From Hymenolepis diminuta (taxonomy: Eukaryota; Platyhelminthes; Cestoda; Cyclophyllidea; Hymenolepididae), in the NCBI GenBank assembly GCA_900708905.1, contig CAADRB010000029.1:797636-861635 (forward strand): a stretch of 64,000 bases of DNA, given 5' to 3'. The notes under the pieces are model-generated. The model did no database searches. It was not told where the DNA came from and saw only the letters and a list, made by a program, of their open reading frames with translations. Of the stretch, positions 25,901 through 40,900 are shown piece by piece. Each line of letters opens with the position of its first letter. Positions within the stretch are counted from its first letter, which is position 1. A program made the translations under genes and the position numbers.

Positions 25901-28900
25901 GGAATAAATGAAAAGAAATTTCGTTCATTTATAAAAGTGACAGCTAACCAGTCAGCCCCATTTGAGGAATTCGTGTAAACGTTGAAATCTGTAAGGGCCG
26001 TTTCGAGGAAAGCTTGTTTAGGCAGACAGAAATGATATAATTTTAACAGTAAGATGAGAGATTTTTAATATCAAAAAGTATTGTAAACATTTTTCGCTCC
26101 TGAAAGAGTACGTTGTTGAATTTTTAGTCTTTTTAGAAATCAAACCAAAATGAGGGAAAATAGGAGATTGCCCCCTCAGAGGGGAGATTTAATAAATGGA
26201 TAGCGAAAAATTACGGTACGTCTATCATCTGTCTACCTGCTATCACTGAAATTGCAAAAATCTCGTGTTGGTTTTAGTGAGATTGAGAGCAAAAAGACAG
26301 TGAACGCAAACAGGGACGGAGGTACGCCTGTTTGGGGTAAAATACCAAGGAGGAAAAATCAAGGGATATTAAGAGGAAAGTCTCCTATAGATCTTACGTG
26401 TTTTAAACATGAAGAAAGCAAGTTTTTCTATTCCATGGTTACTACAAGTAATTTACTACAAAGTGCTACTACGATAGTGGAGTAGAGTAACGGGCACGTT
26501 TGTCACGTTTGTGATCACGGTCGATGTTTATCACTGCACATGGTCAGAAAAATAATCATTTGAGAAAAATCTCTTAACTGAAACAGCATTTCTCAACCTC
26601 CAGAAAATTGCTGTAGGAACAAGAAAATGCATTGTTGTCGAAAATCCCTCCAGAAAGGAGAGTGATGCTTCGCATTATCAAAGGAATCACTGTTCAAAGA
26701 AATAACGATTGCAATTACTTCAAGTGTCCGATTACTGGGTACTTGTAAAGAAAAAGATCGGGACGATTAAACCATCATCTATCTTTATGACACATCTTAG
26801 AGTACATTATCTCCATTTTGGAGATTGCTGACGAATAAACTTAACAAATACTTGAAATGACAAGAACATCCTGAGATTTGTAGTGAATAAGAGAAAATCT
26901 GGAGCTAAAGGGCCGAATTCCTCTATCTTCTTTTCAAAGTAAAGAAGCTTGAACTTATTGGATTAGCATAAAAATATTAGCATTGTGGATAAACGAAGAT
27001 AGTAAAATTGTTTATGTATGTGAAATATAATTTGTTTCTAATAAGAAAGAGTTCATGATATTATTCTTCTGTCCACCAAAAGGGGCTGAAGAGCGTTTCC
27101 TTTAATGGCTTTGAGAAAGATATGTGATACAAGATATATTTCCCTACTGATCATCGCCTGCCGTTAATTTAACACAGTAAGCACTAATGCCGTGATTTAA
27201 ATGAGTAAACACCCAATAGGCAAAATAATCAATGAGCGCTTAAAATGATCTGCAAAACATAGAGACATCAAAACACTTTCTCTTAACATATGATAGAATG
27301 CTTCTAAAATATTCGATATCAGTAAAAAGGTAGAACGACAGATGAACATTTTAACTAAGTTTGGAAGAGTTAAGGGTTACGTAGGTATTTAAAATTAAAG
27401 GAAAAAGAGGATTACTCAGATTTTCTTAAAAAATTCTTAGAAAAAATTTTCTTTAAAATTTTATGATACGCCTTGTCTGTTTAAAAGGAATTCTTCAATG
27501 AAATGCATGCATTGTTTCTTCAGTAAAATTACAAATCAACAAAAATAAATTCAAACCTCCTAAAGAAATACGAGAAGTAGAAGCGGAGAATTAGAACTGA
27601 CATCTTTTGAAGTATCTATACCTTGATTAGTTTACAATATTTTCATCATCCTTTAATTTTTGAGGTGACTCATAGTATTCCCAAAGAATACATACAAATG
27701 AATCAATGTTTCTTGTAGAATTTTAATTTCTTCATTTAAATCGTCTTTCTGAAAAATATCATCTATAAATTTCGAAAAATCTACCAACTCGAACCCAGAC
27801 ACATTAAGTAGACTACTAATTTTACTAATGTACTGCATAGAAGTTATAAATTCGAAAACTGTTAAAAATAACTTTTTGAAATAAAATGTTACCTTTTGTG
27901 CACAGAGACTGTTGTAAGCATGTAGAAGATGTCCGACACTCTTAGAAAGATTAGCTTGCAGTGCATGGATCCTCTGAACCAGATGGTTAGATTCAATAAA
28001 TCGTTTCTCTTTTGGATCATGAACGGCAATCAAAATATCGACTCCACCACCAGCACTTCGCTTCTGTCTACGCATCATTGGAGAGACGGACTGGACAGAG
28101 ATTAAGAAAATGCTGTCTTTAGTTTGAGCACTTCCTTTAGGAGCAATCCGCTTGAATAGTGCTTCAGCTAACTCCTGTCGAATCATTTCATCCAAGTGTA
28201 AAAGAAATAGTTCATTGGGAGATATATCAGCAACATGGAGAATACAAGCTGCCTCCAGCATCTCTTCTGTTACGGTTATAACCTAGAAGGCAAAAGAAGA
28301 GTTAACGAAATGTTTTAGTATCTCAGCAATTTTCTTCCCACTAAATTTGAATCAAATAAACTTTCGTAAATGTAATAGGGGAAAAGGGTCGTGATTATAA
28401 ACTGACAATGATCATATAGAGGACACTGTCACAAAATGGTATGAGTTCATTTCGAGAGGAAAATACGGTGACCTCGCCTTTGACGTTTTCAAAAATCTGC
28501 GCTTAGTAGACCTGTGCAATCATTTTGAAAAAGAGGGCTTAAATTAATAGAATTCTTGTACTACGACAATACAGAGTTAAATTGTTTTAAAAAAGGCAAC
28601 ATTATAGACTCTCACTCATGATATACTGACTGAGAAGCAAAAAAAGGAAAAAGGATTTGAGAAAATTCACTTTTAAAGTGCATTAGAGATAGAAATTATC
28701 CTTCTACAACAAAGTATGCTCTCTGTTAACAAGAAATTTTACCATTAAATCAAAGAATGGTGTATTTCAAAGGTTAATTAGGAAATAAATTAGGTGATTT
28801 GAATTTAAACTAGGAACAAACGTTCTAAAAAGAGTTTGAATTTTATTATGGAGTTCCTGCATCTCATGCTGTAGGACGCGACTGTTATAAGACCTTCTCT

Positions 28901-31900
28901 TTCGCAAAAGTATCCGGGTGAAATTAACCGCATATGATAAAAAAAAGGGCCATTGATATGGGAATTTGCCTAACCCCATGAAAAAGCATTTGACGAACTT
29001 AACACAATAGATGCGATCAAAACAAGGAACAAAAACAGATTACCAACCTTCAGATGGATTGTATTATTTGAGCTCAGTGATCCATTTGTCACTCTAACCC
29101 TCAGTCTATATTCTCCAGAACTGAGCTGAGCCATGGCGGGAAGTCGAGGCAAAGCAGGTTCCAGCCATTCAAGTGAAGGATCCTTCTCTATTGCTGCCGA
29201 GACTCTGGATTCCACAGGCCTAGGTGTAGAAGGCTTCACATAGATGCTTCCATCGTATTGATCGATAATGAATTGAGCTGCGGAAGGATCTGATAGAAGT
29301 TCAAAGAAGAGTTGATCGTAAGCAGTGCGATCTCGAACTGTCACTCTCATCAGTGGTGAATGCTGCACCTTCGGAGGTATCGTAACTGTCAATGAGTTGT
29401 CAAGATCAAATCGATGCTTGAGAGAAGGGGCATTGGAACCGGATGTATCTCGGAAAATCACCAAGGTAGTATTTGAATTGACAATCTCAGGAGGAAGATT
29501 TGATTGGCGTGAAACATGGACAGTGATAGTTGCAGATGAGTGGAGAGCAGTCATCCCGTTGTCATGAGCCCTTATAACCAGATTCTTGCTTCCCAACTAT
29601 ATTTAAAAAAAGAATATGAGCAAATTTTAATTAACGACATGACATTTTACAATTAAAATTGAGGGAAATATGGAAATTAGGAATATTCTGATTAAAAATG
29701 ACAAATATACTGACAAATCCAATAGCTTACACACGTCCTTCTGGATAATGAAGCTTCAATCCAATAATAAGTTATTTGAAAAAAAGGATCAAAGGCCTCC
29801 AATTGACTCAGATAACTTAAAAAAATCCATTTACTGGAAAGTAAAACACTAGAATAAACTTTCTCAAAGCACTTAAAGTGAGAAAGAGATGTTTCGGCGG
29901 TTACTAACTACGAAAAAACCATTTGAGTGGTCATAATGTAGTTTCACTGCATTCAGAGTAAAAAATTTTGTATTGATAGAAGATTAATGAGACACTTTGG
30001 GAATTGATTCGATGTATTACATTCTGTTGATCCCAGTTGTTGGTGGCATAAATTCTTAAAATATTGCTGTTTTCTAACTAATTTAAGAATACATTTACAA
30101 CAAAATGGCTAGAAGATGAGCCCACACGTTTTCAAAGCATGTATACTTAGGTAATATATAGATCTTGACTATCTAATTTAACTGAGGTTCGATGACAACC
30201 GATCTATTGCCTTGATCTATGACCAGATTATAATCACTCAATTCTCTAAGGCAATAGAAAATCAAGATTTGAAGAACCAAAAAGAAGTTTTTATAGCTAA
30301 AACGTCAAAATAAATGTTAAATTCGGAATGAATCTAGCAGGTGCCGATAAAGATATTAAAGATAAGAAGGTCGATAGAATATAAAAGTACTAACCGGTAG
30401 TGTTGCAGCAGCATACAAAGAGCAGAATCCCGTTTGATTGGCTTCCAAATTCTGGAAGAATGTGATATCAGCAGGAGTTGGAACAACCACAGAATCGTCC
30501 GAAAAGTCATGCAGAGAAGCAGAGACAGTTTTTACAATAAAAAGAGGTGTAAAGGTGTCCCAGGAGCCCGCCGAAGGACCAACAAACCCAGTCAACTTGC
30601 ATTTGAAGGGACCAGCATTCGGAGATGCGTCCATATCGCGCAGAGCCAAATGTCCAAGCAGGACCTCTGCGTTCTCTGTTCGTGAAGCATTGTCCAAACT
30701 CTGCAAATGTTAAAAAATTTTTATCACTTTCTTAGAATCAATAAAGTCTATATTTTTTTGAAATAATACCCTGTTAACTAAAGATCAAAATTCGGCTCCA
30801 TAGAGTTTATTCTATTAATTTCTTATTCATTGAGATTTTAAGACTTCATTGTGTCAACTTGGGTGGCACTCAATTTGCAGTACAACAAAAGAGAATAATT
30901 GTAAGCGTACGGCGAATTTGGATTTCGATAAGGCCATTGTGTTTCTACGTTTTCATAACACCAACAACATACATTTGTTTTGCTTTCAATATTTCTTATT
31001 TTTTTCAAATACATATTTATTCTGTCTGGTATTGTGTTGCCTCATGTTTCAAATAAGACAGAGAAAAATAATATACAAATATATTTCTTTTCTATCTGAA
31101 TGCCGTTGAAGACAAGACTGATAACATAAATGATAGATGAGATTTGTTTACATTTATAGAGAAGAAAGGGGTTAATGAAAAGAAAAGCTGAAATAAAGTG
31201 TCAATTAGGGTTATTGCATACTCTTTTGCATTTTAAAAGATTATATTCATATTTGTTTGATAGTCAACAACCAGTCTATTGACCGATTTTCACTACTGCT
31301 TTAATGAACCTGAAACACGATCCTTCTTAATTTAATTAGTGATCGTCTCCATGCAGAAGTTACCCATTTATTCTCAATCGTAAGAAATATTCTTAGAGAG
31401 GTAGTATCCCAAGAGGCTTCATTACTTTCACGCCTAATTTAAGTCATTTGATTTTAAAAATGAAACTTCCCGCAGATTTTCAATCTATGGAGGCAATCCC
31501 TCATTAAATAAATGATTATTTTCTATTAGCTACATATTATCACAATGAGCAGTCAGGCGCCAATGTTGAAAAATATAAAATACATATTCAGAATTCAGTA
31601 AATTATTTTTAAACTGGGAAGGGAATAAAACCACTCGATATGAAACAAATGAAGAGAACGAAAATCAAGAATAACTCACACCAAATTGATTTGTAGAGAC
31701 AACGTTGCCATTGCGATCCACCTGTCAAAAAGGGGAAAAAAGGCGTTAACATTCGTTAAAAATATATTACATATTTAATAAATGACAAACAAATGGAACT
31801 TAATTTTGTAAATGAAATTTGCACATGAATAACAGTAACCTTTACTAATCAAGAATATTAAGTAAATAAATCTTATTACCTGAATATAGAACTCATAGTT

Positions 31901-34900
31901 TGATCGTTCGAACTGCGGTTGGCAGTCATTAGTATCCCGAATTGTAACTCGAACCCTTGTAACAGCGGATCTAGGCGGTTCTCCATGATCGACAACACGC
32001 ACCGTAAATTCGTAGAGTGTCGCAACTTCACGGTCCGGTGAGAAAAGTAGATTAATCTCCCCTCGCGACTCTCCAACTTCAAAAAGGCGCCCAACAGCAG
32101 GTGTAGACGAGGACTGTGAGGAAAACGCGGTAGTCATAACCTCGTCGGGAGGTTGCATTGGTTCGAGAAGTGAGAAAGAAAGACGACCGTTTTCTCCCAA
32201 ATCAGGATCTCTTGCAGTTATCTGTTAAAATAGAGGAAATATTGGTCTTAACACCATCCTGAAAAAATTATCTAATCCTTTTCAACCATTAGCTAAATCG
32301 TGCATTTCAGTAAGAAGTTCAAAAGGACGAAGTATTTGCTACTGAACGAAATAAGATCAAACGATGACATGATCATTAAGCAATTTTTAAATTATTTAAT
32401 TTCCATGTTAGATAAATTCAACTTGCAAATTCAAATTCGAAAGATGTGAACGCATTAAGAGCAGTCCTAAATTTATTGAATGCTTGAACTGGGTAAAAGC
32501 GCTAAATGGAAGATAAAAACGGAAAAATGTAAAGAGATAGACCAAGATTGCCTAGGTCTAGGTCTAGACACAAATTATAATGATTTTACTGACGAATTAA
32601 CACATACGATATTTAGGGCTTGCAATTATTACGTTGATGTGGAGATAAGCACTCAAATTTGGATAATGGTGGGAAATTGACTCATATAAACGACCATACA
32701 TCAGTAGTAAATATTAAAAAGGGACAAAATCAGTTGGTGCTAAGTGAATGAAAAATGCACGTAAAAGCAGTGACGCACTTCTGTTAATCAGACATCAGAT
32801 ATCCAATTAAGATAACGGCAGTTAACTTTACCTGGAAGTGCACAAGTTCAAATTTTAACCATCAGATCACTTGTAACTTGAGAGTCGACCTCTCAGACAT
32901 TTGAACAATTCAAGTGAAAGGTCCAAATCTCGATTTTCTCCCACTAAAATCTGACGAAACATCAACAGTCTAGATAGACGTTGGCTCAAATGTATTCCCA
33001 TGATTGCTAAGCATAAGTTAGTTTAAGTAGCGCACGTATTTCAGATGGTTTTACGTTAAATGTAGATAATAACAGGTAGTATACTAATTTTCACTATAAA
33101 ATTCGTCATTTCAGACTTTCACATTAACAATGATAACATAGAAGAAACTTAGAGAAGGTAAAATTAATAGGCCTTGTAATTGTGCTATATATAGTTGATT
33201 GTGAGAAAGAGAAACGAAGTAAAGGCTGTTACCCACCGAAACCGCTAATAAAATCTCCATTAAGCTAAGGTAAGGCAAAAAAGAAACCTTAAGAAGAAAG
33301 AAAATCTTACTCTGCCAATCTGAGTGCCAACAGGACTATTCTCGTAAACTTCGAACGAGAAGATGCCGATTTCAGGTGTTTCAGAGGAATTTGATTCTGA
33401 GGAGTTGTGAATAACTGGGACATCTTGACCAATGAAGTAGGGTGAATTGTCATTTTCATCAACGACATTGATTGTGGCAACTGTTGTCGTGATAAGAGGT
33501 GGTGTACCACCGTCTTTTGCTTCAATTGTTAGGAAGTAGCGCGGTGTTCGTTCATAGTCGAGAGAGTTTGTCAGATAGAGTTCACCTATTAAAATGCAAA
33601 ATGATGCAAATTTAAAGTGGTTCAAAAGAGAATAGAATAATAAAACCTATTGTTGTCCAATAAAACAATACATGTTTGATTAGGAAAACGATAATTTTAA
33701 GCCTACATTAGAAGCAGGATGAGCGTACAGACGATGTAATCATCTGTTTAAGATCTCGTCTATTCGTCAAATACTTGCAAAGACTCGGAATAGAAATATA
33801 GTCGCAAAACTCGAGTAAGAAAGTTTAGAGAAAAGACGAAACATATCTAATTATATCATATACAACAACACCCTGGCTATACTGCTTTCTAATAAAAATA
33901 CTACAGACTGGAATATGTTATTGCTGTATTGAAAGTGTCAGAGTAGAGACACCAATTCTATTGCTGAAATTCAAAATGGAAAATGTTAGTATATTTGCGA
34001 TTTTTACACACAAAAAAAATAAATAGCGTGTGAGGTTTTAAAAATATTTCTGCTCTTAAATTGTATACTTTTGAGCTCAGTGTAGTTTAGACATACTGAA
34101 ATATTGATGCCATGAACACTAAGAAGTCAAAACGACCAATTTTAACCATCTAAACTTGTTACTTAATTTAGGCTAACAAAATAATGGGACAGGAAGGAAG
34201 AAAATGCCCTCCTGATTTCAAAATTGCCGAGCCGGCACTCGATCACTCAAGCATAACGATTGAATTAGGAATAATTTAAGTGGAGTCAACTAGTGAACAT
34301 ATAGGTTTTCACGGTAGAAGACCAATTCTTTTTCACTCGTTGTATATACTAGTGGTAAATTTTCCACCAGACTTATAGTAAATGTAAGATATGGGCGGCT
34401 AATGGATAGTCAAAATGATTTAACGTAAACGTAATCATGTACCAACATGTCGAATACCTTGAATTACTCGTGCTACAGCAACGAGAACAGTAGTACACAT
34501 TCAAAACGAATGTACTACATTAGTGAATGGCTGAAATTTCAATGATATGCTATTATGGGCTTTTTATTTTGATCTGAATAATGAACAAAAAGGAATTTCA
34601 AACACTACTGACCCAATTTTGTTCTCACTTCTTAAGTATTCACAAGGCTGATAGTTGAGTGACCCACAGATAGCATTTAACATTGTGGATACCCCAGTTA
34701 GCAATGAGGAGAACTAATCCTATGCCAGAACTAATGTATACCAATTTCAAAAAGTTAACGGATAACTATAGATATGCATTAAGCAATATGAATACTCGAT
34801 CCCACCTTTAGTGTACTAAAAGAAAATTCGAACAGAATCAAAGAAGTAACCAACAGCATTTACAAATAGATATTTGAGCTTTAAAAGGTACTAGCAGTAC

Positions 34901-37900
34901 TAAATTGAAACTGGAAAAAAGTGACTAAAAGGGAATAATGATCTTAAAATACTTTCCTTTCCATAAAATCTCATGCGAATTCAAGTATCTCTTTGTTAAT
35001 GCTCATTTCTGCCCATCCCATATGTGTGCACATTAGGAGAAATCAAAAGAATGACCTTCGTTATGAATATCGTAAAGAAGAAGCAAAAAATAGCAGAATC
35101 TAGTTTTGCTTTTATGCTAAAGAGAGACCATTGAAATATCTAATAGGAAACAGGGAAAAAGGATAAACTACCTAGGTCTTCGTTTAAACAAATACAGTAG
35201 GGATTGAAATGCACCTTTTTCAAACATTCGTAAGCAAAATGTTTCCCATATTCAGATAATTTTCCATGACTATAACTTGGAAATTCTTCTTACACTTTCA
35301 TGAATTATAATTACATAATGGATGAATAATAAAAAAGTAAGTGAACAACTTGCCTCATGTACATTTTCTTTACAGCTGGAATAGATAAATTAAGTGGAAA
35401 ATCTATGTCTAGGTTCTTTGAGGCCAAAAGTTATTTGACATGAAAAAAGCAAAGCCTCCTACCACCTCGGTGTGAATAGATTAATGGCAGAAAAGCATTA
35501 AAATTAAATTATTGTGATATTTAACAATTATCTGGAAGTCTTAGATGTGGGGAATACAATATGACACAATCCTCATAATGAGTTTGCCCTCTTCCGTTAT
35601 CAGAAGGTGGATAGTTATTAATATCGCCCGTAGCAAAGCTATTTATTTTACAAAAATCAAACTTGAAATAATTTTAAACACCGAAAATATAAAAGAGTAC
35701 AATAGAGGATGAAGGGGGTGGATTGTTTGACTTTATAATGTTGGATTTATTGAGTTATTTACTTCTTTGATTAATGTGCATAGTTCCTTACAACCTCCCC
35801 TAATGTTCCGAGGCTCAAATACATTAATTTTTTTCAGATTGAGTTCATATTCGCGACTTTCAGAGCTTATGAAGCAATTGGCTAGTCATACTTCTAATAA
35901 CCAGGACCAACTTGATGATACTAGCTGGTATGATTTTAAAGATACAGAGGTCACACAAATTTAATCGGATTTTTTAAAATTCAGAGACTTCCATCCTTTC
36001 TGGGCAAATTATATTTGGAAAACAGATTAAAATGAAAAAGAGAGATCAAATAAACAGATTACCAACATATAGGCAAACTAATTCCTTTGAATATCTGACT
36101 TTCAGTCATAATGCAATATTTCCCCTATCAATGAAATATTCATGTTGAGGGCAAAAACATGGATACTTCGCAGCAAAAAGAAAGTGATGGTGTGTATGAA
36201 ATCAAAAGAGGAAGGAAATGCATTATTTGCCAAAGAAATAAAGTTATAAATTTCTCCACCAATATTTTCATTCAGCTACAGTAGGAATTGCAGTAGCAGT
36301 AATAGTGGAGTTAATTTTAACTACACACACAACGTTCACAAATTTTGACACCTTATTTTAAATTTCCATACGAAAACAAATTTGGAAAGAGAATGAGTGA
36401 ATCTGAGGTGGGGGGGAGGGGAAGAAATGGGAAGAAGAGTCTGACGTGTAGGGGATCAAGATCCCCCTCCCTTGTTCGATCGGTCAAGTTTGCATTTGTT
36501 TAGTTAGCGTCTTCTACATGTTGTACTGTACTGTAAAAATCACTCCTTTTTCAACCTTTGAAAATGCTGACAGGAAGAAAAGAAGCCAAAATTAAAAGAA
36601 TCGGCAATCAAACACAATATGAGGTTAGCAACATTGAAACCTGAGTACGCTCTGTAAATCGTAGAATAGCAATCATGGGAATCATCTAAACATGGAGAAC
36701 AGTAAAATAATCCAACAAGGTATAAAACTGTGGAAGAGATCGAGAAGAATCAGGTAATAATGTCAGCGCATCAAGAATCTTACTATCTTTGAATTTGGGA
36801 AGCATAGGTGTTCCACATTCTTATGAGGAGTACAGTTAACTTTGCAATGCACAACTGTTAAAATTCTGTTAGTTGATTAGCAGGTTCAGAGATAAGATTA
36901 AATCCACAACATCCAGAGTTTATTGATCGGGTGATTTAAGGCATCCCCTTGCATACAAGATCTGGTAGATTAGACTAACAGAGGAGTTCATAGCAGAGCT
37001 CATCCGAATTCACTCAAGATGAAATAGAATAAATCAATGAATATCAAAATTAAATAATAAACAAGTTTTTATTTCATTATTTTTATCTCGAAATGGATGC
37101 CAATAGAAATTGCATTATTGGGAAACTAAATTGTTCTCTAATACAATGAAATATTTGACAAGTTAACTAAGAAACGCACAATTTAATATCAAATGAAAAA
37201 TTAATTATACTGGCAGACAAGTTAGAAAAATATCAAGGAAATTTTCTTAAAAGTGCCAAATCTCAAATCTTACATAAAGCAAAAATCTAATCTTTTTAGT
37301 GTAAATGTGAAAAATAGGAAAAGGTCTATTTAAGACCGCGTTAAACTCACCAGTAGTTGAATTTAGCGCAAATTCAGGTTTGTCTGTTTCCAGGAGGCGG
37401 TATCTTACAACAGAATTGTCGCCCTCATCCAGCGAAATGGCCGTGAGTTTCATGATGAGAGTACCGACGGGACTGGCTTCAGAAATGCTAGCAGTAGGTC
37501 TAGGCTCCGTGAACTGCGGTGGACTATCGTTTACATCCACCAGTTGGATTTCAACACTAGCAGTAGCTGAATGAACTGGACCACTCAAACCTCCGCCTTT
37601 TGCAGCCCCGTCTGTTACAAGAACCACAAACCGATGAAGTGCTAAGGTCTCCCGATCCAGTGGTTGAACAACTCGAAGAAGTCCTGAATGTCTTTCCACT
37701 GAGAAACTGGCGTTTCGAGGAGAAGAAATGCTGTACTCCAGACCGTTTGCATCTACTAAAGTACAATCAACCAATTAGACTAAGGGTAGAACGTCAGCAA
37801 GCGTGAAATAATTTATTCATTTCCAATTGGCTACAAACGTGTTTTAGATACCCAAAAAACCGCAAAGAAAACTAGTCGCGATTGACATCGAGATGGCCAT

Positions 37901-40900
37901 ATTACTTTTAAATAAGTGTTTATGAAATTTTTTAAGCATAAACCTAAACCAATAAAAATGCAAGCAAATTCAGATAAAACCAAAGAGCTCATAGAAAAGA
38001 CCGACCATCAACTCAAAACTTATATAATTAATATTAAACTAGAAACATCCCCAAAATCCAATTTCTTCTAAAATAAAAAATCTTGGATTCATTTCAGCTT
38101 TTTTTGCTATGGCAATTGCAATGGTTATATATAGGTATATGGACTTCAATTCGAGGTGAAAGAAAATGCGAAACTGAGTGCTAATGTAATATTTAGTAAT
38201 TGGTGGATATCAACGTAAAAATAAAGGTAACTGTAGGTGGTTGGGACACGGTTGACTAAATATCAGTACACCAGCGCTTGATGAAAACAGATACGCATAT
38301 TCCTTTAGTTACAAACTAGTATAAGCTCACAGAAATAAGTAAATCAATTAATTATTTGTTTACCAATGTGATAAAACGCCGATAAACAAGGCTCAAAGCC
38401 AAAGAGTCTCGGGATGATCAACTGTTGCGAGAGATCGGTAAATCGCTCATCATCCTAATCAATATGCGGGTGCATGCCACTCGCGGCAGCTTGACATTTA
38501 TTCGGGACTCGAACTATCATCGGTTCAGCGGTTTCTAAGCCTCAACATCAACAATATAAAAGAGAGACTTGTATTCATTTACATATAATTTCTGTTAGAT
38601 TAATAAAATGACGTGGGGTAATTGCACTTTTGGCTTATCTCTCTGTTTGAGCCTGAGTCCAACTGTAGCAATATCTATTGGGCACATCGAACAGAGTGGT
38701 AGAAACCAAACTTCCTATAATTACAGCAATGCAGAAAGAGTTTTACTTTACGATGCAAGCAACTTGACTTGTTATGTTTGGATGATTTGCTTATGGTTAT
38801 TACCAATCGCAAATAAAGTAAACGTACTTGAATCAGCGTCAACAGCGTGAACTTTGCCGACCAGACTACCAACCAGAGCATTTTCAGGAACCGAAGAGAT
38901 TTTAATAGGTTCATCAAAGACGGGAGCATTGTCATTCACATCCAAGACTCGAACTTTGAGATTGTAGTGACAAGCATGATTAGCACTGTCTTTAGCTTCA
39001 ACGCGGAAGGAATATTCCTTCTTCAATTCATAGTCCAACTCCCAAATAAGTGATACCTCTCCTGTTTTATGATCAACTGCAAAAGCTTTCGCATCATTTT
39101 TTGCGTCCACTAGGCTGTAGGATATTTCTGAATGGTCTTTCAGAATGTCAGCATCCGTCGCATTGAGATAGAAGAGAATCGTCCCATTTTTAGCAGACTC
39201 TAGCACTTCTGTTTCACGATCAGGCTGTAAAATACATAGGAGAATCATAAAAAGAACTTTTGAAAGCAGACATGGAAAAAAACTTACAATATGACAGATA
39301 GGAGAGTTGTCATTTACGTCATCCACTTGGATTCTCAAGGTGAAAGGACGAATGCTTTCATGCAGTCCATCAAATGCATTCACTTTCAACTCATAGTTCT
39401 GTTTCGACTCGGCATCCAGCTTTTTGCGAACATAGACATTGCCATTAGATGAAATAACAAACTCCTGAAGTGTTTCTCCAACTTGATAAAACTTCATAAG
39501 GGCTGGATCGGAACTGATGTCTTTGTCCACAGCTGAGAATTTAAAGATTGGAGAAGATGGAAGTAAGCCTTCAGTGACGTGGACTTCCGCTAAAGGTGAA
39601 TCAATGGTGGAAATTTTTGTTAGTTCCCATTCAGGAGCATTGTCATTCAGATCAAGAACCTCAACTGTCAAATAGGCCACTGCTGTATGACGAGCTGTGT
39701 CCGTAACGGTGATCTGCAAGCAATTGATTAAATGTTAAAAGCTCAAGAATCAGAAATAGCTGTTGGTAATTTATTTAGGCTACTTACTGCAAGTTCGAAT
39801 GATTCTATAGCCTCTCGGTCGATAGGACCCGTTACAGTTATCCAACCATCAGAATCAATAGAGAATGGTAGCAAGGAGAGATCTGGAGCAATACTGGATT
39901 TTCGTCGGATGGAATATGAGAGAAGATCTTTATCGACAGCATCACAGTCCTTGGCTCCTAATTGGTATATGCGGCGACCAGGTGCAAAGTTTTCTGGTAT
40001 ACTTATTCTTGTTCTGTAGGAAAAAACCAAAATTACTTATATAATATAAGTAATAATGACTTATAATGAGAAATATACATACTCTGAATCGATCAGGAAG
40101 ATGGGAGTACAATCATTTACGTCCTCAACTTTAATGGAGACACGAGCAACTGCCACCAAAGGAACAGTAAGACCATTTTCTGATACTGGAGAAACACGAT
40201 ATTGTACGATGAGATCATGAGATGTTTGCGATTCGTAGTCAAGATCTTCATTTGCGAAGATGGATCCTAATTTCGCATCAATTTTGAAGATATCCATAGA
40301 TGCAGTACCAACGATAGACCAGATTCCCGTTTGCTTTAGGTCGGGAACAGATTTGCTTTTACATCTGGCAACAGGCTCATTCAAAACGTGACCAATCTAG
40401 AAATAATCCATAATGGATGTAAAGTAGAAGAAATTGAAATAAAATCAACAGAATTGTTCTATCATTTTGTCATGTTTGCATTTTTTCATAAATTATGCAA
40501 ATGAAAGATACTAAATTATGCCATTAGATATGCAGAGAAGATGAATAATGGAACTTTCGGGAAAATTCAAACCTATTGAGACGAATAATACATTAATTTG
40601 ATTAATGTGACATTCATAATTTTTCTAAATGAGGTTTTAAATTTGCCATTGTTTTGTGCATAAAATCACTTTTGAAATAAATTTCGATTTTGGAATGTTA
40701 TAATTCATTCTTGATAATATTGGAGTTAAGAATAACAACTAACGACTGACAGCTAACACCAGTTCTAGAGAAGAAGACCAAGAGCTATTTTGGCCAAAAT
40801 GTATTGATCAAGCCACGATGAAGATTCAAAAGGATAAGAGAGAGATAAGGAACAGAAGCGATGAGAGTACCGTAGGAACAGTGGAAATACAAAGACAGTT

